This document shows, one piece after another, positions 1 to 8,986 of a stretch of DNA of 64,000 nucleotides. The notes beneath the pieces are model-generated. The model was not told the DNA's origin. It did no database searches and saw nothing but the letters and a program-made list of their open reading frames with translations. Source of the stretch: an uncultured Oligoflexales bacterium. Its GTDB lineage: Bacteria; Bdellovibrionota_B; Oligoflexia; Oligoflexales; JAPPIL01. How positions within the stretch are numbered: the stretch's first letter is position 1; each line of letters begins with the position of its first letter. Location of the stretch: contig OY282434.1 in assembly GCA_958296095.1 (NCBI GenBank), positions 1,828,001-1,892,000 of the forward strand, read 5' to 3'. The position numbers were made by a program, and so were the translations under genes.

Positions 1-29
1 AAAAAGAGAAGGCACCAGGGCCTTCTCTT
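1..29 (-). terminator. Rho-independent terminator
   Basis: A perfect 10-bp stem (4-13 with 20-29, arm AAGAGAAGGC) encloses a 6-base loop and, read on the minus strand, is followed by a T run (the A run at 1-5). It lies about 28 bases after the stop of the lipoprotein gene at 57-1529 and most likely ends that transcript. Confidence 0.8.
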
Positions 30-56
30 CAAAAAACTGCTTGTGTTGTGGCTAGC

Positions 57-1529
57 TCATTTGCCGAGCGCCAGTGCTTGTGGGTTGACTAGGTAGCCAA
101 AGAAATCAGCGAAACTGCGCAGCAGGGTGGACATGTCTTTGACTTTGTTTTCACTCTCCATACTTTCTGAGAAGACCTGACTCCAATGCACACTTGTCTG
201 CCGATCCGCGTAGCCCCACACCGACTTGTCAAGACCAGTCATGGTCACCAAAGCTACACCAGCCGCGCCTTTAAGAGCCAAACTACCAAGATCACTGTAC
301 TTTACACCCAGCGGACTGTACTGTCTCTTTATCTTAGCATCAAGGACTACCTTTCCCGCTGCCTGAATACTGCCCTCTGGAGCTTCCTTTTCAGCCGTAC
401 TCGCCAATGTATCAAGTCTTGTTTTATTGGTGGTTGTGGCATCATCAGCCATATTGAAAAATTCAGCCTGGTTAAAGTTGTCGTCATTAATTTTCGCGAT
501 GTAGTCATCTTCGAGGACTTTTATCTTTTTTTGCCTCAACAACCCATCTATGCGGTCGGGGTGATCTTCGGGCAGATTGGCCATCTTTATCTGGAAAGAA
601 CCCAGAGCTTGGCTCGCATCATCCGCCTCTACAAGCTTGCCGTTCGCATCCAACATTGTAAATTTCTCGTTACTCTTTGGACCAGTAATGTTGCCGTCTT
701 GCCTTTCGATCCCCTTAAGGTCGTCTAGATCTTTTTTCAGCTTATCAGTGTGTTCGGTCCGCTTAGCAGCGTCATCAGCAACCTTTTTCAGATCTGTGAG
801 CAACCCCTGCTCGTATCTCAGTACGTCCAGATCAGAAGTCACATCCACCATATGCCTAGCCTCCTTGAAAGCCTCGGCGGACACACGGGTACTTACTCGT
901 AACACGCTCGTCAGCTTACCCGTCCGATCCAACGCAAACATAGCCCTGTACCTAGCTGCAGCCACCTTGGAAAAGGCAGGACCCCTGTGAACTACGTGAC
1001 GCACTCCTAAGACCTTTTTAACAAACTTCAACTTATCGTCGTTATTCCAATACTCTTTGATACCCTTCGCCTTTTTCACAAAAAATGACTGATCAGCGTC
1101 CTTGATCCCTTCTTGCACAGAAAATGCCTTTGTCTTACCACCGACCCACTTGCCAGCACCAGCGACAGCCGCAGCAGCCACAACACCGACCAAGACAGGA
1201 GCTATGTAGCCCTGGGCGTAGCCCGCGTATTTGGTAGCAAAACCTCGCTCAAAATCATCGTGCATGAAGACGATCTCGCTGCCAGTTTCGTTCAACAACG
1301 CGTGACGGCACCTGTTGGTGTCTTCAAGCATCCATTTTGGATATGAGTCTGACTTGCGGCAGACAAGCAGGCGATAAGCCTGAACCCCATCGTCATCCTC
1401 CACCGGCACCATACCCAAAGTTAAGTTGCCATCAGTGACTGCCTCCAAGCCAGACACAGGCCCTCTCGCCACTGGCTTGCAGGCCACGAACAACAGCAGC
1501 AAGCTTGCCGCCAAAAACACGCTACGCAT
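57..1529 (-). CDS. Predicted lipoprotein of unknown function
   Basis: 490 residues, not recognised. The N-terminus is a short charged start, a hydrophobic stretch and a lipobox ending in LLFVAC (Cys17), so the mature protein should be lipid-anchored to the outer or inner membrane. An Ala/Gly/Val-rich hydrophobic segment near residues 108-127 may be a membrane-inserting or glycine-zipper-like helix. The rest is rich in Lys, Asp and Glu, with a probable helical or coiled-coil part around residues 240-275. ATG start preceded by a G-rich ribosome-binding stretch. It is a single-gene unit with its own terminator. Function cannot be inferred; the lipobox is the only strong signal. Confidence 0.7.
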   Translation of the reverse strand: MRSVFLAASLLLLFVACKPVARGPVSGLEAVTDGNLTLGMVPVEDDDGVQAYRLLVCRKSDSYPKWMLEDTNRCRHALLNETGSEIVFMHDDFERGFATKYAGYAQGYIAPVLVGVVAAAAVAGAGKWVGGKTKAFSVQEGIKDADQSFFVKKAKGIKEYWNNDDKLKFVKKVLGVRHVVHRGPAFSKVAAARYRAMFALDRTGKLTSVLRVSTRVSAEAFKEARHMVDVTSDLDVLRYEQGLLTDLKKVADDAAKRTEHTDKLKKDLDDLKGIERQDGNITGPKSNEKFTMLDANGKLVEADDASQALGSFQIKMANLPEDHPDRIDGLLRQKKIKVLEDDYIAKINDDNFNQAEFFNMADDATTTNKTRLDTLASTAEKEAPEGSIQAAGKVVLDAKIKRQYSPLGVKYSDLGSLALKGAAGVALVTMTGLDKSVWGYADRQTSVHWSQVFSESMESENKVKDMSTLLRSFADFFGYLVNPQALALGK

Positions 1530-1810
1530 TACACACCCCCCACGATGAAATTGCTATCCTTAATACGACTGCTGTATCAATCGGCAGCCTCGACTAGGAC
1601 TTTAGACATCTACGTAAATTTTTTCAGAGGTGCGCCTGGCTGTCAAGTTAGGCGGGCGCGAGTTTTGCGAAAAAATCGTGTTAATCTTTGTTTTTCAGCA
1701 GGTTAGTTGTCGGAAGATAATTCTACCCACAGGCATTGTTTCTAGGCAAGATGTTCCCCGCAGCCCCGCGCCTCCCACCTAAGCGCACGGTTTTAGCCGC
1801 GGAGGGAAAA

Positions 1811-4800
1811 TCACAGCAGGCGCCTGTATCTGCCCCCCAGCACATACAGCAGCTCGGTAATTTCCTGCAGCGTGGCATATTTTACCGTATGCATCAACTC
1901 GGCAAAGATATTATCGCCCGTTAAGACCACCTGTTGCAATTTTTGTAAGGCAATCTTTGCCTGTTTTGCCTGGCGCTGTTTGAAGGCGGCCAGGTCAGCG
2001 AGACGCTGATCTTTGGTCGCGGCTGTCGCCCTAATCAGGTCAGTTTTACCTCGCTGCTTCTCGTCTGATGTCGCGACAAACGTGTTGACCCCGATGATAG
2101 GCACGTCCCCTGCATGCTTAAGCTCTTCATAATACAAGCTTTGTTCCTGAATTTTGCTACGCTGATATTGCGACTCCATCGCGCCGAGCACCCCTCCCCG
2201 TTGGGCGAGACGCTCGAATTCTTGCAAGACCTGCTCTTCCACAAGATCGGTTAAGTGCTCAATAAAGTACGAACCTTGCAAAACATTTTCGCACTGATTG
2301 AGTCCTAACTCGCGATTGATGATCAGCTGAATCGCCATTGCCTGGCGCACACTTGCCTCTGTCGGTGTCGTCAAGGCTTCGTCGAAGGCATTGGTATGCA
2401 GCGAGTTGCAGTTTTCGCACAAGGCCACCAAGGCCTGCAAGGTAGTGCGAATATCGTTGAAGGTCATCTCCTGTGCATGCAACGAACGTCCCGATGTCTG
2501 CACGTGATACTTCAACTTGCAGCTGTCCTCGTTAGCACCATAGACATCCCGCAGAGCGAGTGCCCAGATGCGGCGCGCCACACGACCGAGCACGCTGTAT
2601 TCGGGATCGAGACCGCTGCTGAAAAAAAACGATAAGTTCGGGGCAAAATCATCTACTTGCATGCCGCGTGCCAAGTAGTACTCGAGATAGGTAAAACCGT
2701 TGGCAAGCGTAAAGGCCAGCTGCGTCACAGGATTAGCACCTGCTTCGGCGATGTGAAAGCCAGAGATAGAGACGCTGTAGTATCTTTTGATTTTTTGCGC
2801 CACAAAATACTCCTGCACGTCCCCCATCATGCGCAAAGCAAATTCGGTCGAGAAGATACAGGTGTTCTGCGCCTGATCTTCCTTCAAAATATCGGCCTGC
2901 ACTGTGCCTCGCACCGTCTGCAAGGTCTGCGCCGTGATTTTTTGCTGTTCGGGAGCACTGAGTTCTTTCCCCTCGGCACGGTGCTTGTCGAGCTGTTGGG
3001 CGATAGCAGTGTTGAGATACATGGCAAGAATTATCGGCGCGGGGCCGTTGATGGTCATGCTAACGCTCGTATGCGGGTCGCAGAGATCGAAGCCTGCGTA
3101 AAGTTTTTGCATGTCATCCAGTGTAGCCACCGAAACCCCTGATTCGCCCACCTTGCCATAGATGTCAGGGCGGGCATCGGGATCGTGGCCATACAAGGTG
3201 ACGCTGTCGAAAGCAGTGCTCAGGCGTTTGGCTGGCGAGGCCGCGGACAGATAGTGAAAGCGTTTGTTGGTTTGTTGCGGGCTGCCTTCACCAGCGAACT
3301 GCCGCTGTGGATCTTCCTGTGTGCGACGAAAGGGCATGATGCCTGCAGTGTAGGGGAAACTGCCCGGCAAGTTTTCCTTGCGCAGATAACGCCACAGGTC
3401 GGCATCGCAGTCGTAACGTGGGCGGGCAACCTTAGGCAGCTTGTTCCCTGTCAACGAAACAAAATGCGGCAGCGCGGTAATTTTTTTGCCCCGCACCGCA
3501 AAGCTCGTCTCTTCCTTGTCATAATCGGCATCTCGCTCACGCCACGCCGCAATACTCGCCAGTGCCGATGCAGGCAACTGAGCTTCGCACTTCGCTACGG
3601 CCTGATGCAACTCGGCACGTAACGCCTCCGATAGCAAGGCATTGCCCTGTGCTAGGCGCAGACTTTCTCGCTCCTGCAATAGGGCCCCGAGCCGCTCGCT
3701 GTGACGATGATAGCTGCGCACCGCCGCGGCGATGTCGAACAGATACTGCTGTCGTGTCGCGGGCAAGAGGGGCGCACGCTGACTTGATTGCAGGGCGGCA
3801 GATCGCTTCGCGTGTTTATGCTCATCACGATCAGGAAAAAGCATGGCACAGAGGTGTTGATAGAGAGCGTTGACACCGTCGTCGTTGAAACGGCTGGCAA
3901 TTACGCCAAACACGGGATAATCGCTATCCTGCACCCGCTGTCCCGCAAAACGACTGCGCCTTATCTGGGTGCGCACATCGCGGATAGCATCGAGGGCTTG
4001 TGGTCGTTCAAACTTGTTGATGGCAATGCAGTCGGCGTAATCGAGCATGTCGATTTTTTCCAACTGGCTCTGCGCCCCATATTCAGGGGTCATCACATAC
4101 AGGCTGCGATCGGAAATCTTGACGATGTCGGAGTCTGCCTGCCCGATGCCAGTTGTTTCAACGACGATCAGATCAAAATCTTGTGCTTGCAACAGTTGCA
4201 AGGCTGCCTGCAAGAAAGTTGTGAGCTGACCCGACCCGCCGCGGGTCGCGAAGCTACGCACGAAGACCCGTTCGTCACGCACACAGTTCAAGCGGAGGCG
4301 ATCGCCGAGCAACGCGCCGCCCGTCTTGGATTTAGTCGGGTCGATGCAGATGACGGCCAGCTTGAAGTCTTTGAAGTCAGCCAGAAAACGCGTTAAAACC
4401 TCGTCAATCAGCGAACTTTTGCCCGCCCCGCCACTACCCGTAACCCCCAGCACAGGAGTTTTTTGTGCGACTGAGGCAGTCGCCTGCGGCCGCGGCTGAC
4501 CGGCTTCAAGCAACGTCAAGGCACGTGGCAAACTGTCGTTGGGCTGGGCGACGAGATCGACATCGCTGGCCTGCAACATGTAGCCGATGATACCGCCAAG
4601 CCCTGCAACTTGCCCGTCTTCAGGGCTGAAAATCTTGCTGATGCCTTGCTGCTGAAGGGCAGCAATTTCCTCTGGCGTGATTACCCCCCCGCCACCGCCA
4701 AAAATTTTGATGTGTTGGCCACCCTGTTCATCGAGCAGCTGTCGCAAATAGACGAAGAATTCGTTGTGCCCGCCCTGATAGCTGGAGATGGCCACACCGT

Positions 4801-5002
4801 GGACATCCTCGCACAGGGCCGCACGGGCAACCTCGGCCGCGGCACGGTCGTGACCGAGATGGATGACTTCTGCACCGCGGTGCTGCAACAAACGACGAAA
4901 GATATTGATGCTAGCATCGTGCCCGTCGAACAACGCGGTTGCCGTCACAAAACGCAGCCGCTGCTGTGGCACGTAAGCACACAGCTGTCGCCACTCAACC
5001 AC
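1811..5002 (-). CDS. icmF: Fused isobutyryl-CoA mutase (IcmF)
   Basis: 1063 residues, full length for IcmF. It interconverts isobutyryl-CoA and n-butyryl-CoA using adenosylcobalamin, in the cytoplasm. Order of parts: N-terminal B12-binding domain (about 15-150) with DGHDASI (His28 being the expected cobalt ligand); MeaB-like G-protein chaperone domain with P-loop GVTGSGGAGKSS (186-197) and a downstream NKFE-type guanine motif; C-terminal TIM-barrel mutase domain (about 540-1063) with acyl-CoA site motifs such as TNKRFHYL. The presence of the GTPase between the two mutase parts separates it from methylmalonyl-CoA mutase. GTG start with GGGAG six bases upstream. No acyl-CoA partner genes adjoin it, though a 3-hydroxyacyl-CoA dehydrogenase lies 15 kb away. 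Exact substrate preference within the family is not settled by sequence alone. Confidence 0.93.
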   Translation of the reverse strand: MVEWRQLCAYVPQQRLRFVTATALFDGHDASINIFRRLLQHRGAEVIHLGHDRAAAEVARAALCEDVHGVAISSYQGGHNEFFVYLRQLLDEQGGQHIKIFGGGGGVITPEEIAALQQQGISKIFSPEDGQVAGLGGIIGYMLQASDVDLVAQPNDSLPRALTLLEAGQPRPQATASVAQKTPVLGVTGSGGAGKSSLIDEVLTRFLADFKDFKLAVICIDPTKSKTGGALLGDRLRLNCVRDERVFVRSFATRGGSGQLTTFLQAALQLLQAQDFDLIVVETTGIGQADSDIVKISDRSLYVMTPEYGAQSQLEKIDMLDYADCIAINKFERPQALDAIRDVRTQIRRSRFAGQRVQDSDYPVFGVIASRFNDDGVNALYQHLCAMLFPDRDEHKHAKRSAALQSSQRAPLLPATRQQYLFDIAAAVRSYHRHSERLGALLQERESLRLAQGNALLSEALRAELHQAVAKCEAQLPASALASIAAWRERDADYDKEETSFAVRGKKITALPHFVSLTGNKLPKVARPRYDCDADLWRYLRKENLPGSFPYTAGIMPFRRTQEDPQRQFAGEGSPQQTNKRFHYLSAASPAKRLSTAFDSVTLYGHDPDARPDIYGKVGESGVSVATLDDMQKLYAGFDLCDPHTSVSMTINGPAPIILAMYLNTAIAQQLDKHRAEGKELSAPEQQKITAQTLQTVRGTVQADILKEDQAQNTCIFSTEFALRMMGDVQEYFVAQKIKRYYSVSISGFHIAEAGANPVTQLAFTLANGFTYLEYYLARGMQVDDFAPNLSFFFSSGLDPEYSVLGRVARRIWALALRDVYGANEDSCKLKYHVQTSGRSLHAQEMTFNDIRTTLQALVALCENCNSLHTNAFDEALTTPTEASVRQAMAIQLIINRELGLNQCENVLQGSYFIEHLTDLVEEQVLQEFERLAQRGGVLGAMESQYQRSKIQEQSLYYEELKHAGDVPIIGVNTFVATSDEKQRGKTDLIRATAATKDQRLADLAAFKQRQAKQAKIALQKLQQVVLTGDNIFAELMHTVKYATLQEITELLYVLGGRYRRLL

Positions 5003-5082
5003 ACCAGGCTCCCGTCTTCAGTTGTCGGTGCTGTTACCAAAAACAGGCAGTTTTTTCAAGGGGAGAGCTTCGGAAAAATAAG

Positions 5083-5112
5083 GAAAAGCAAGTGCCTTTG
5101 CAGACACTTGCT
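5083..5112 (-). terminator. Rho-independent terminator
   Basis: An 8-bp stem, AGCAAGTG at 5087-5094 with CACTTGCT at 5105-5112, is followed on the minus strand by TTTTCC. It sits 20 bases after the stop of the 5132-5704 gene and upstream of icmF, so icmF is probably transcribed separately. Confidence 0.7.
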
Positions 5113-5131
5113 AGACAAAAATGCTTTCGGC

Positions 5132-5704
5132 CTAGTCTGCTACTAGGGTGCTAAAAACCTGCTTGAGGTTAGCTTGCCACATGTAGGCAGTGCCTTCGCC
5201 ATGGCGTTTCCCACCACGGATACCTAGCATCTTGTTGCCATCCTGTTCATGGAGATAAAAATGCTTGACGAAACCACTATCAGACAAGAGATATATATTG
5301 TCACCTTGTTTAAAACCCCAGCCAGAGGCAACGTAACGGTCAGGAATACCATTGCTAACTTCGGCTGCGTCTACTTTCTTGGTAGTGATGTCTTTCGGAT
5401 CGGGCCTGTAGACGTAAAACTTGGCAAAGTCGTGTCCTTGCATGACTACCAGCATGCGGTAATGCTTGTGCTTATCACCAAGACCAAACTTGTCAAACTG
5501 CAAGTAGAACTTGTGCTCAGTGAGCTGACGGTAGGCGAGCGAAACGAGGTAGAGCTTGCTTTCACCAGCTTCGTTCGTTTCAACACTCTTGCCGTGCCAA
5601 TGAACAGAGCTGCTCCTGCCATGACGAGCATCACCAGTCATAAAATCGATGGCAAAAGCGGACAACGACCAAGTCGCAACCAACAGAGAGAGTAGAATCT
5701 TCAT
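5132..5704 (-). CDS. Exported protein of unknown function
   Basis: 190 residues with a classical signal peptide (MKILLSLLVATWSLSAFA, cut before IDF). The mature part is rich in aromatic and charged residues, probably beta-rich, and has no Cys or membrane segment, so a soluble periplasmic protein is likely. I do not recognise the family. ATG start with AAGGAG seven bases upstream is convincing. A terminator follows directly, so it is a single-gene unit. Confidence 0.65.
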   Translation of the reverse strand: MKILLSLLVATWSLSAFAIDFMTGDARHGRSSSVHWHGKSVETNEAGESKLYLVSLAYRQLTEHKFYLQFDKFGLGDKHKHYRMLVVMQGHDFAKFYVYRPDPKDITTKKVDAAEVSNGIPDRYVASGWGFKQGDNIYLLSDSGFVKHFYLHEQDGNKMLGIRGGKRHGEGTAYMWQANLKQVFSTLVAD

Positions 5705-5813
5705 AACGAAACTCCTTTGATCAAAATATTAGAGGGGACAATTCCCGCCCGCCAGGATACAACACATAGCCGAAAATTAGAAGATTTTTTTCAAGGGAAG
5801 AGCGCCTTCTGGC

Positions 5814-7391
5814 TCAGTCACTGTTGCCGCAGTTGTTTTTGTGCTCGCCGGTTTTTTCTTCAAAGCACACCCTGAAGTATTTCCGCCCCGCCACCTGCTG
5901 GGTTGAGTAGCTGCTGCCGCTGTTAGAGTCAAAGATGACCCACCCCCAGTTACCGCGCCAGCCACTCTTGCCAGCTACTTGTCTAAGTTTTCTGTCTTCG
6001 GCCTCAGGGCTGAGTTTCATTTCTACGTAAGTATCTTGTTTCCGCACTAAAAACCAATCTTGGCTGTCTGAAACCTGTGTCCAACTGCTACCTACCGTAG
6101 ACCCTACCTTGTTGCTGCCAGAACCGGTCGACTTAGCTACTTGCCAGCTTAAATTGCCCTTACCCCTGTTGTTAATGTATAGCCTGTGGACTTTGTTCAG
6201 GCTATCCTTCGGCAGGCTCAGCTGCCAGTTTTTTTTCTTGCCGTTGACAACTCTTGGCCTGTTGTTGCCAAACGACATTTTGGGAACGTAGAGGCTCACT
6301 TCTAAAGTTGCGTGGCGGTCATTATCATCGTCGTGAAAAATAAGGCGCGTCTTGTATTCCGCAGGGTCTTTATACTCCAGATATTCATATGCAACCTTAC
6401 CTGTCATATCAAGTTTCAAACTGAAAGAGATCGCCCCCGACTTGCTGCCCGCGGCTACTACCCCCTCGAAGATAGCGTTTTCACCATCATCAGGTATCTG
6501 CTCAACTTGACCATCGTATTCGGCTTGCAACCACCTGATCGCGCGGCTGCTGTCCGACTGCATGCGCCAATTCAGCGGGGCGCTGCCTTGGTTATGCACA
6601 TACACGCTGATCTTGCTCGTCTCCCCGTTGCTAAAGGCGATCGTGGCGAGTTGCCGGGCGCGGCCATTGTTGCCCTCGCCAATTTTTATCTCGGCTTGCC
6701 CTGACGGAGACACGGGCGGGTTGGGTGCAGGAGCTGGCATAGGGGTTGACTCTTCCTCCTCTGGACTGGGCATAGGGGTAGGTGTAGGAGCTGGCATAGG
6801 AGTTGACCCTTCCTCCTCTGGACTGGGCATAGGCGGGGAGGCTGGTTCTTCCTCCTCGACCTCAATGGGAGGTGGTGGTTCTACTTCGGGTGCGGCTGGC
6901 ATTGAAGTCTCTTCGGGCAATTCTTCCGCGGCCGGCCCTTCCTCCTCTTCCTCATCCTCGACAGTCACGCTGGTATCGATCACCCAGGTAAAAGTAGTGG
7001 GAGCTTGCTGTGCAATGCCCGCGGCATCCTTGCCTCTAGCACAGAGCAGATGATGACCTTCAGGCAGTCTGTTACGGGTAATTGCCCGCACCAGGGGAAT
7101 AAAGCTACTGTACTTGGCACTAGAGCAGGCTGAACTTCCTCCCTCAGCCTCCGTACCCGTGAGCAGCGCGTATTTATACTTAACCGCACCTTTTTGGCTG
7201 GTAACGCCGATGTTGATGTTGACACTGTTGTCTCTCATCTTGGGCAGATTTTCGAAGCCAACACTGGCTGCTTCGCCCTCTGGTGCGACAACTGCATTGG
7301 CATCATTGGCTGCATACGAACGGCTGTAGTTGCGTTCGTCAGCTTGACAAGCAAACGACAAGGACAGTACTGCCAGGGCCAGGCCTTTCAA
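5814..7391 (-). CDS. Lipoprotein with Pro/Glu repeat linker and BACON-like domains (paralogue 1)
   Basis: 525 residues; first of three paralogues. Signal peptide with lipobox LSFAC. Next a domain of about 90 residues with the family pattern KYKYALLTG, a Cys, and LLCARGKDAAG; then a Pro/Glu-rich linker (about 150-235) with imperfect repeats of PSPEEE and TPMPAP; then two Ig-like units whose strands read VHNQGSAPLNW and INNRGKGNLSW, resembling BACON or choice-of-anchor domains. TTG start with GAGAGG just upstream; only 9 bases separate it from the stop of paralogue 2, so the two form an operon. Likely a surface or periplasmic binding or adhesion protein; this role is inferred from architecture only. 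Confidence 0.75.
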   Translation of the reverse strand: MKGLALAVLSLSFACQADERNYSRSYAANDANAVVAPEGEAASVGFENLPKMRDNSVNINIGVTSQKGAVKYKYALLTGTEAEGGSSACSSAKYSSFIPLVRAITRNRLPEGHHLLCARGKDAAGIAQQAPTTFTWVIDTSVTVEDEEEEEGPAAEELPEETSMPAAPEVEPPPPIEVEEEEPASPPMPSPEEEGSTPMPAPTPTPMPSPEEEESTPMPAPAPNPPVSPSGQAEIKIGEGNNGRARQLATIAFSNGETSKISVYVHNQGSAPLNWRMQSDSSRAIRWLQAEYDGQVEQIPDDGENAIFEGVVAAGSKSGAISFSLKLDMTGKVAYEYLEYKDPAEYKTRLIFHDDDNDRHATLEVSLYVPKMSFGNNRPRVVNGKKKNWQLSLPKDSLNKVHRLYINNRGKGNLSWQVAKSTGSGSNKVGSTVGSSWTQVSDSQDWFLVRKQDTYVEMKLSPEAEDRKLRQVAGKSGWRGNWGWVIFDSNSGSSYSTQQVAGRKYFRVCFEEKTGEHKNNCGNSD

Positions 7392-7401
7392 GGTCTACCT
7401 C

Positions 7402-8823
7402 TCAATTGTGATGGCTAGGATCATGTTCGGGGCACCTAGTATTGGTGTTGACATTGCCGTTAACGACACATACATACAGCCAACGAATACCAGGATTTGA
7501 TTGCCCCACGTAGGTCGCACCCCCGTTGGATATGATGCCCATGTGCGTGTGGTCGCCCTCAGCAGGGGGCTTGTTATCCCGCCGTCCTCTACGCCTGAGT
7601 CTAACGTCAAAGTGACCACCATTGGTTAGATTGTTGGAGGTGACATCAAATTTATTGTAATCCTTTTTGTTGTTGCGCCAAGTCAAGTTGCCCTTGCCGC
7701 GTTTCTCGATATACAGTCTTTTCCGGTCATGGTCGCCATTGGCTATCGGTAAGTGCCACTGATATTTACGGGGCGGGCTGCTCTTCTTCAAACCCAGACG
7801 AGGGATTTGCAGATACACGGATGCAGTCGCCTCCTCAGTCGCACCAGTGTTTTCATTCTTGAAAATAATCGTTGCCTCATATTCGGAGGTCTCGACACGT
7901 TTACCGTTCACTTTTTTCACGGCCAGATAATCATGATCGACACGCCTGCTAGAGTCAGAAACCAGGCCGACCCAAAACCCGGATGACCTGCTGTTGGCCG
8001 CCAATGTGCCGCTGAAGCTGATGTCACTGCCTACTTTAGCTTCCCCGTTGTAAGTCACCCGCAACCACCCAACATCCTCCTCGTCACCTAATTTCAAACT
8101 CCAGGTTAACTCAGCATCGCCTGTATTATGAATATAGTAGGAGATGATGCCCATGGTGTCGCCGTGCGAGAAGGCATGCGATAGTGCCCCCGCGTTGTCG
8201 TTTTTTTTAACCTGCATCTTGGCCTCTGGTTCAGGCGATGACTCGACTGGCGGTGGTGGCGGAGGTGGCGGCGGCGGCGATGACTCGACTGGTGGCGGCG
8301 GCGGTGGAGGTGGAGAAACAGCAGGGGGAAAATTGACTACAAACATCGGGCGCTCATCTGGGGTGGGCTCGACTGGTGGTTCTTCATCTGCTGGAGGGGC
8401 TAAAGCGATCTTCCAGGCATGGCTGGTCGCGGCTTGCTGGGCGATCCCCGCGGCATTCTTACCGCGAGCACAGAGCAGCTGAGCACCTTCGGGCAAGTCG
8501 CTGGCAATTATGGGATCAGCCAGGGGTTGAAACTCACTGTAATCAGCTTCAGCACAAGCCGTTGCTCCCTGCGCGGCTGCGGGGCCGCTGAGCAATGCAT
8601 AGCGGTATTTCGTCGCCCCGCTGGTGCTTGTGACATAGGCATTGATGCTGTTGACGGTGGCGACGGCTGCGGGCAAAGACCCCTGATCGAAAGTAACGCT
8701 GACTTGTGGCAGGGCATCGATGCTGGTCTGCTGCTGCGCCTTAACCCCGTCGCTCAGATAGGCAGGCTTGTCTGCACTGCAACTGACAATTATAGCAGAT
8801 AAAATCGAGACAACATACAGCAC
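7402..8823 (-). CDS. Lipoprotein with polyproline linker and BACON-like domains (paralogue 2)
   Basis: About 473 residues. I place the start at GTG 8823 because GAGGAGG lies six bases upstream and the product then starts directly with a signal peptide ending in lipobox IIVSC; a longer in-frame reading to 8889 would put 22 unlikely residues in front. The N-terminal domain (KYRYALLSG, LLCARGKNAAG) matches paralogue 1 closely. The linker is two blocks of 8-10 prolines separated by VESS. The C-terminal half has two BACON-like units (IHNTGDAELTW and IEKRGKGNLTW). It is followed closely by paralogue 1 and is divergent from paralogue 3 across a 163-base gap. Confidence 0.75.
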   Translation of the reverse strand: MLYVVSILSAIIVSCSADKPAYLSDGVKAQQQTSIDALPQVSVTFDQGSLPAAVATVNSINAYVTSTSGATKYRYALLSGPAAAQGATACAEADYSEFQPLADPIIASDLPEGAQLLCARGKNAAGIAQQAATSHAWKIALAPPADEEPPVEPTPDERPMFVVNFPPAVSPPPPPPPPVESSPPPPPPPPPPVESSPEPEAKMQVKKNDNAGALSHAFSHGDTMGIISYYIHNTGDAELTWSLKLGDEEDVGWLRVTYNGEAKVGSDISFSGTLAANSRSSGFWVGLVSDSSRRVDHDYLAVKKVNGKRVETSEYEATIIFKNENTGATEEATASVYLQIPRLGLKKSSPPRKYQWHLPIANGDHDRKRLYIEKRGKGNLTWRNNKKDYNKFDVTSNNLTNGGHFDVRLRRRGRRDNKPPAEGDHTHMGIISNGGATYVGQSNPGIRWLYVCVVNGNVNTNTRCPEHDPSHHN

Positions 8824-8986
8824 TGAGTTCCTCCTCAAGGCAGTAAGCCCGCACATGTTGTCGGCAGGAAGTGTGCAAGGCTTTAACAAAAAAATTACTT
8901 TCCGCTAAAGACCGAACATAATTATACCGATGGGGGAGGGCGAGGATGGTGGTGATATAGAGAATGTGGCAAGGAGAAACAGCCCC

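Noticed and set aside
6562..7053. Plus-strand Gly/Ser/Val-rich frame opposite the lipoprotein linker
   Set aside because: It is the antisense of the Pro/Glu repeat linker and has no start signal; the minus-strand gene has lipobox, ribosome-binding site and paralogues.
8144..8482. Plus-strand polyglycine frame
   Set aside because: Antisense of the polyproline linker of lipoprotein paralogue 2.
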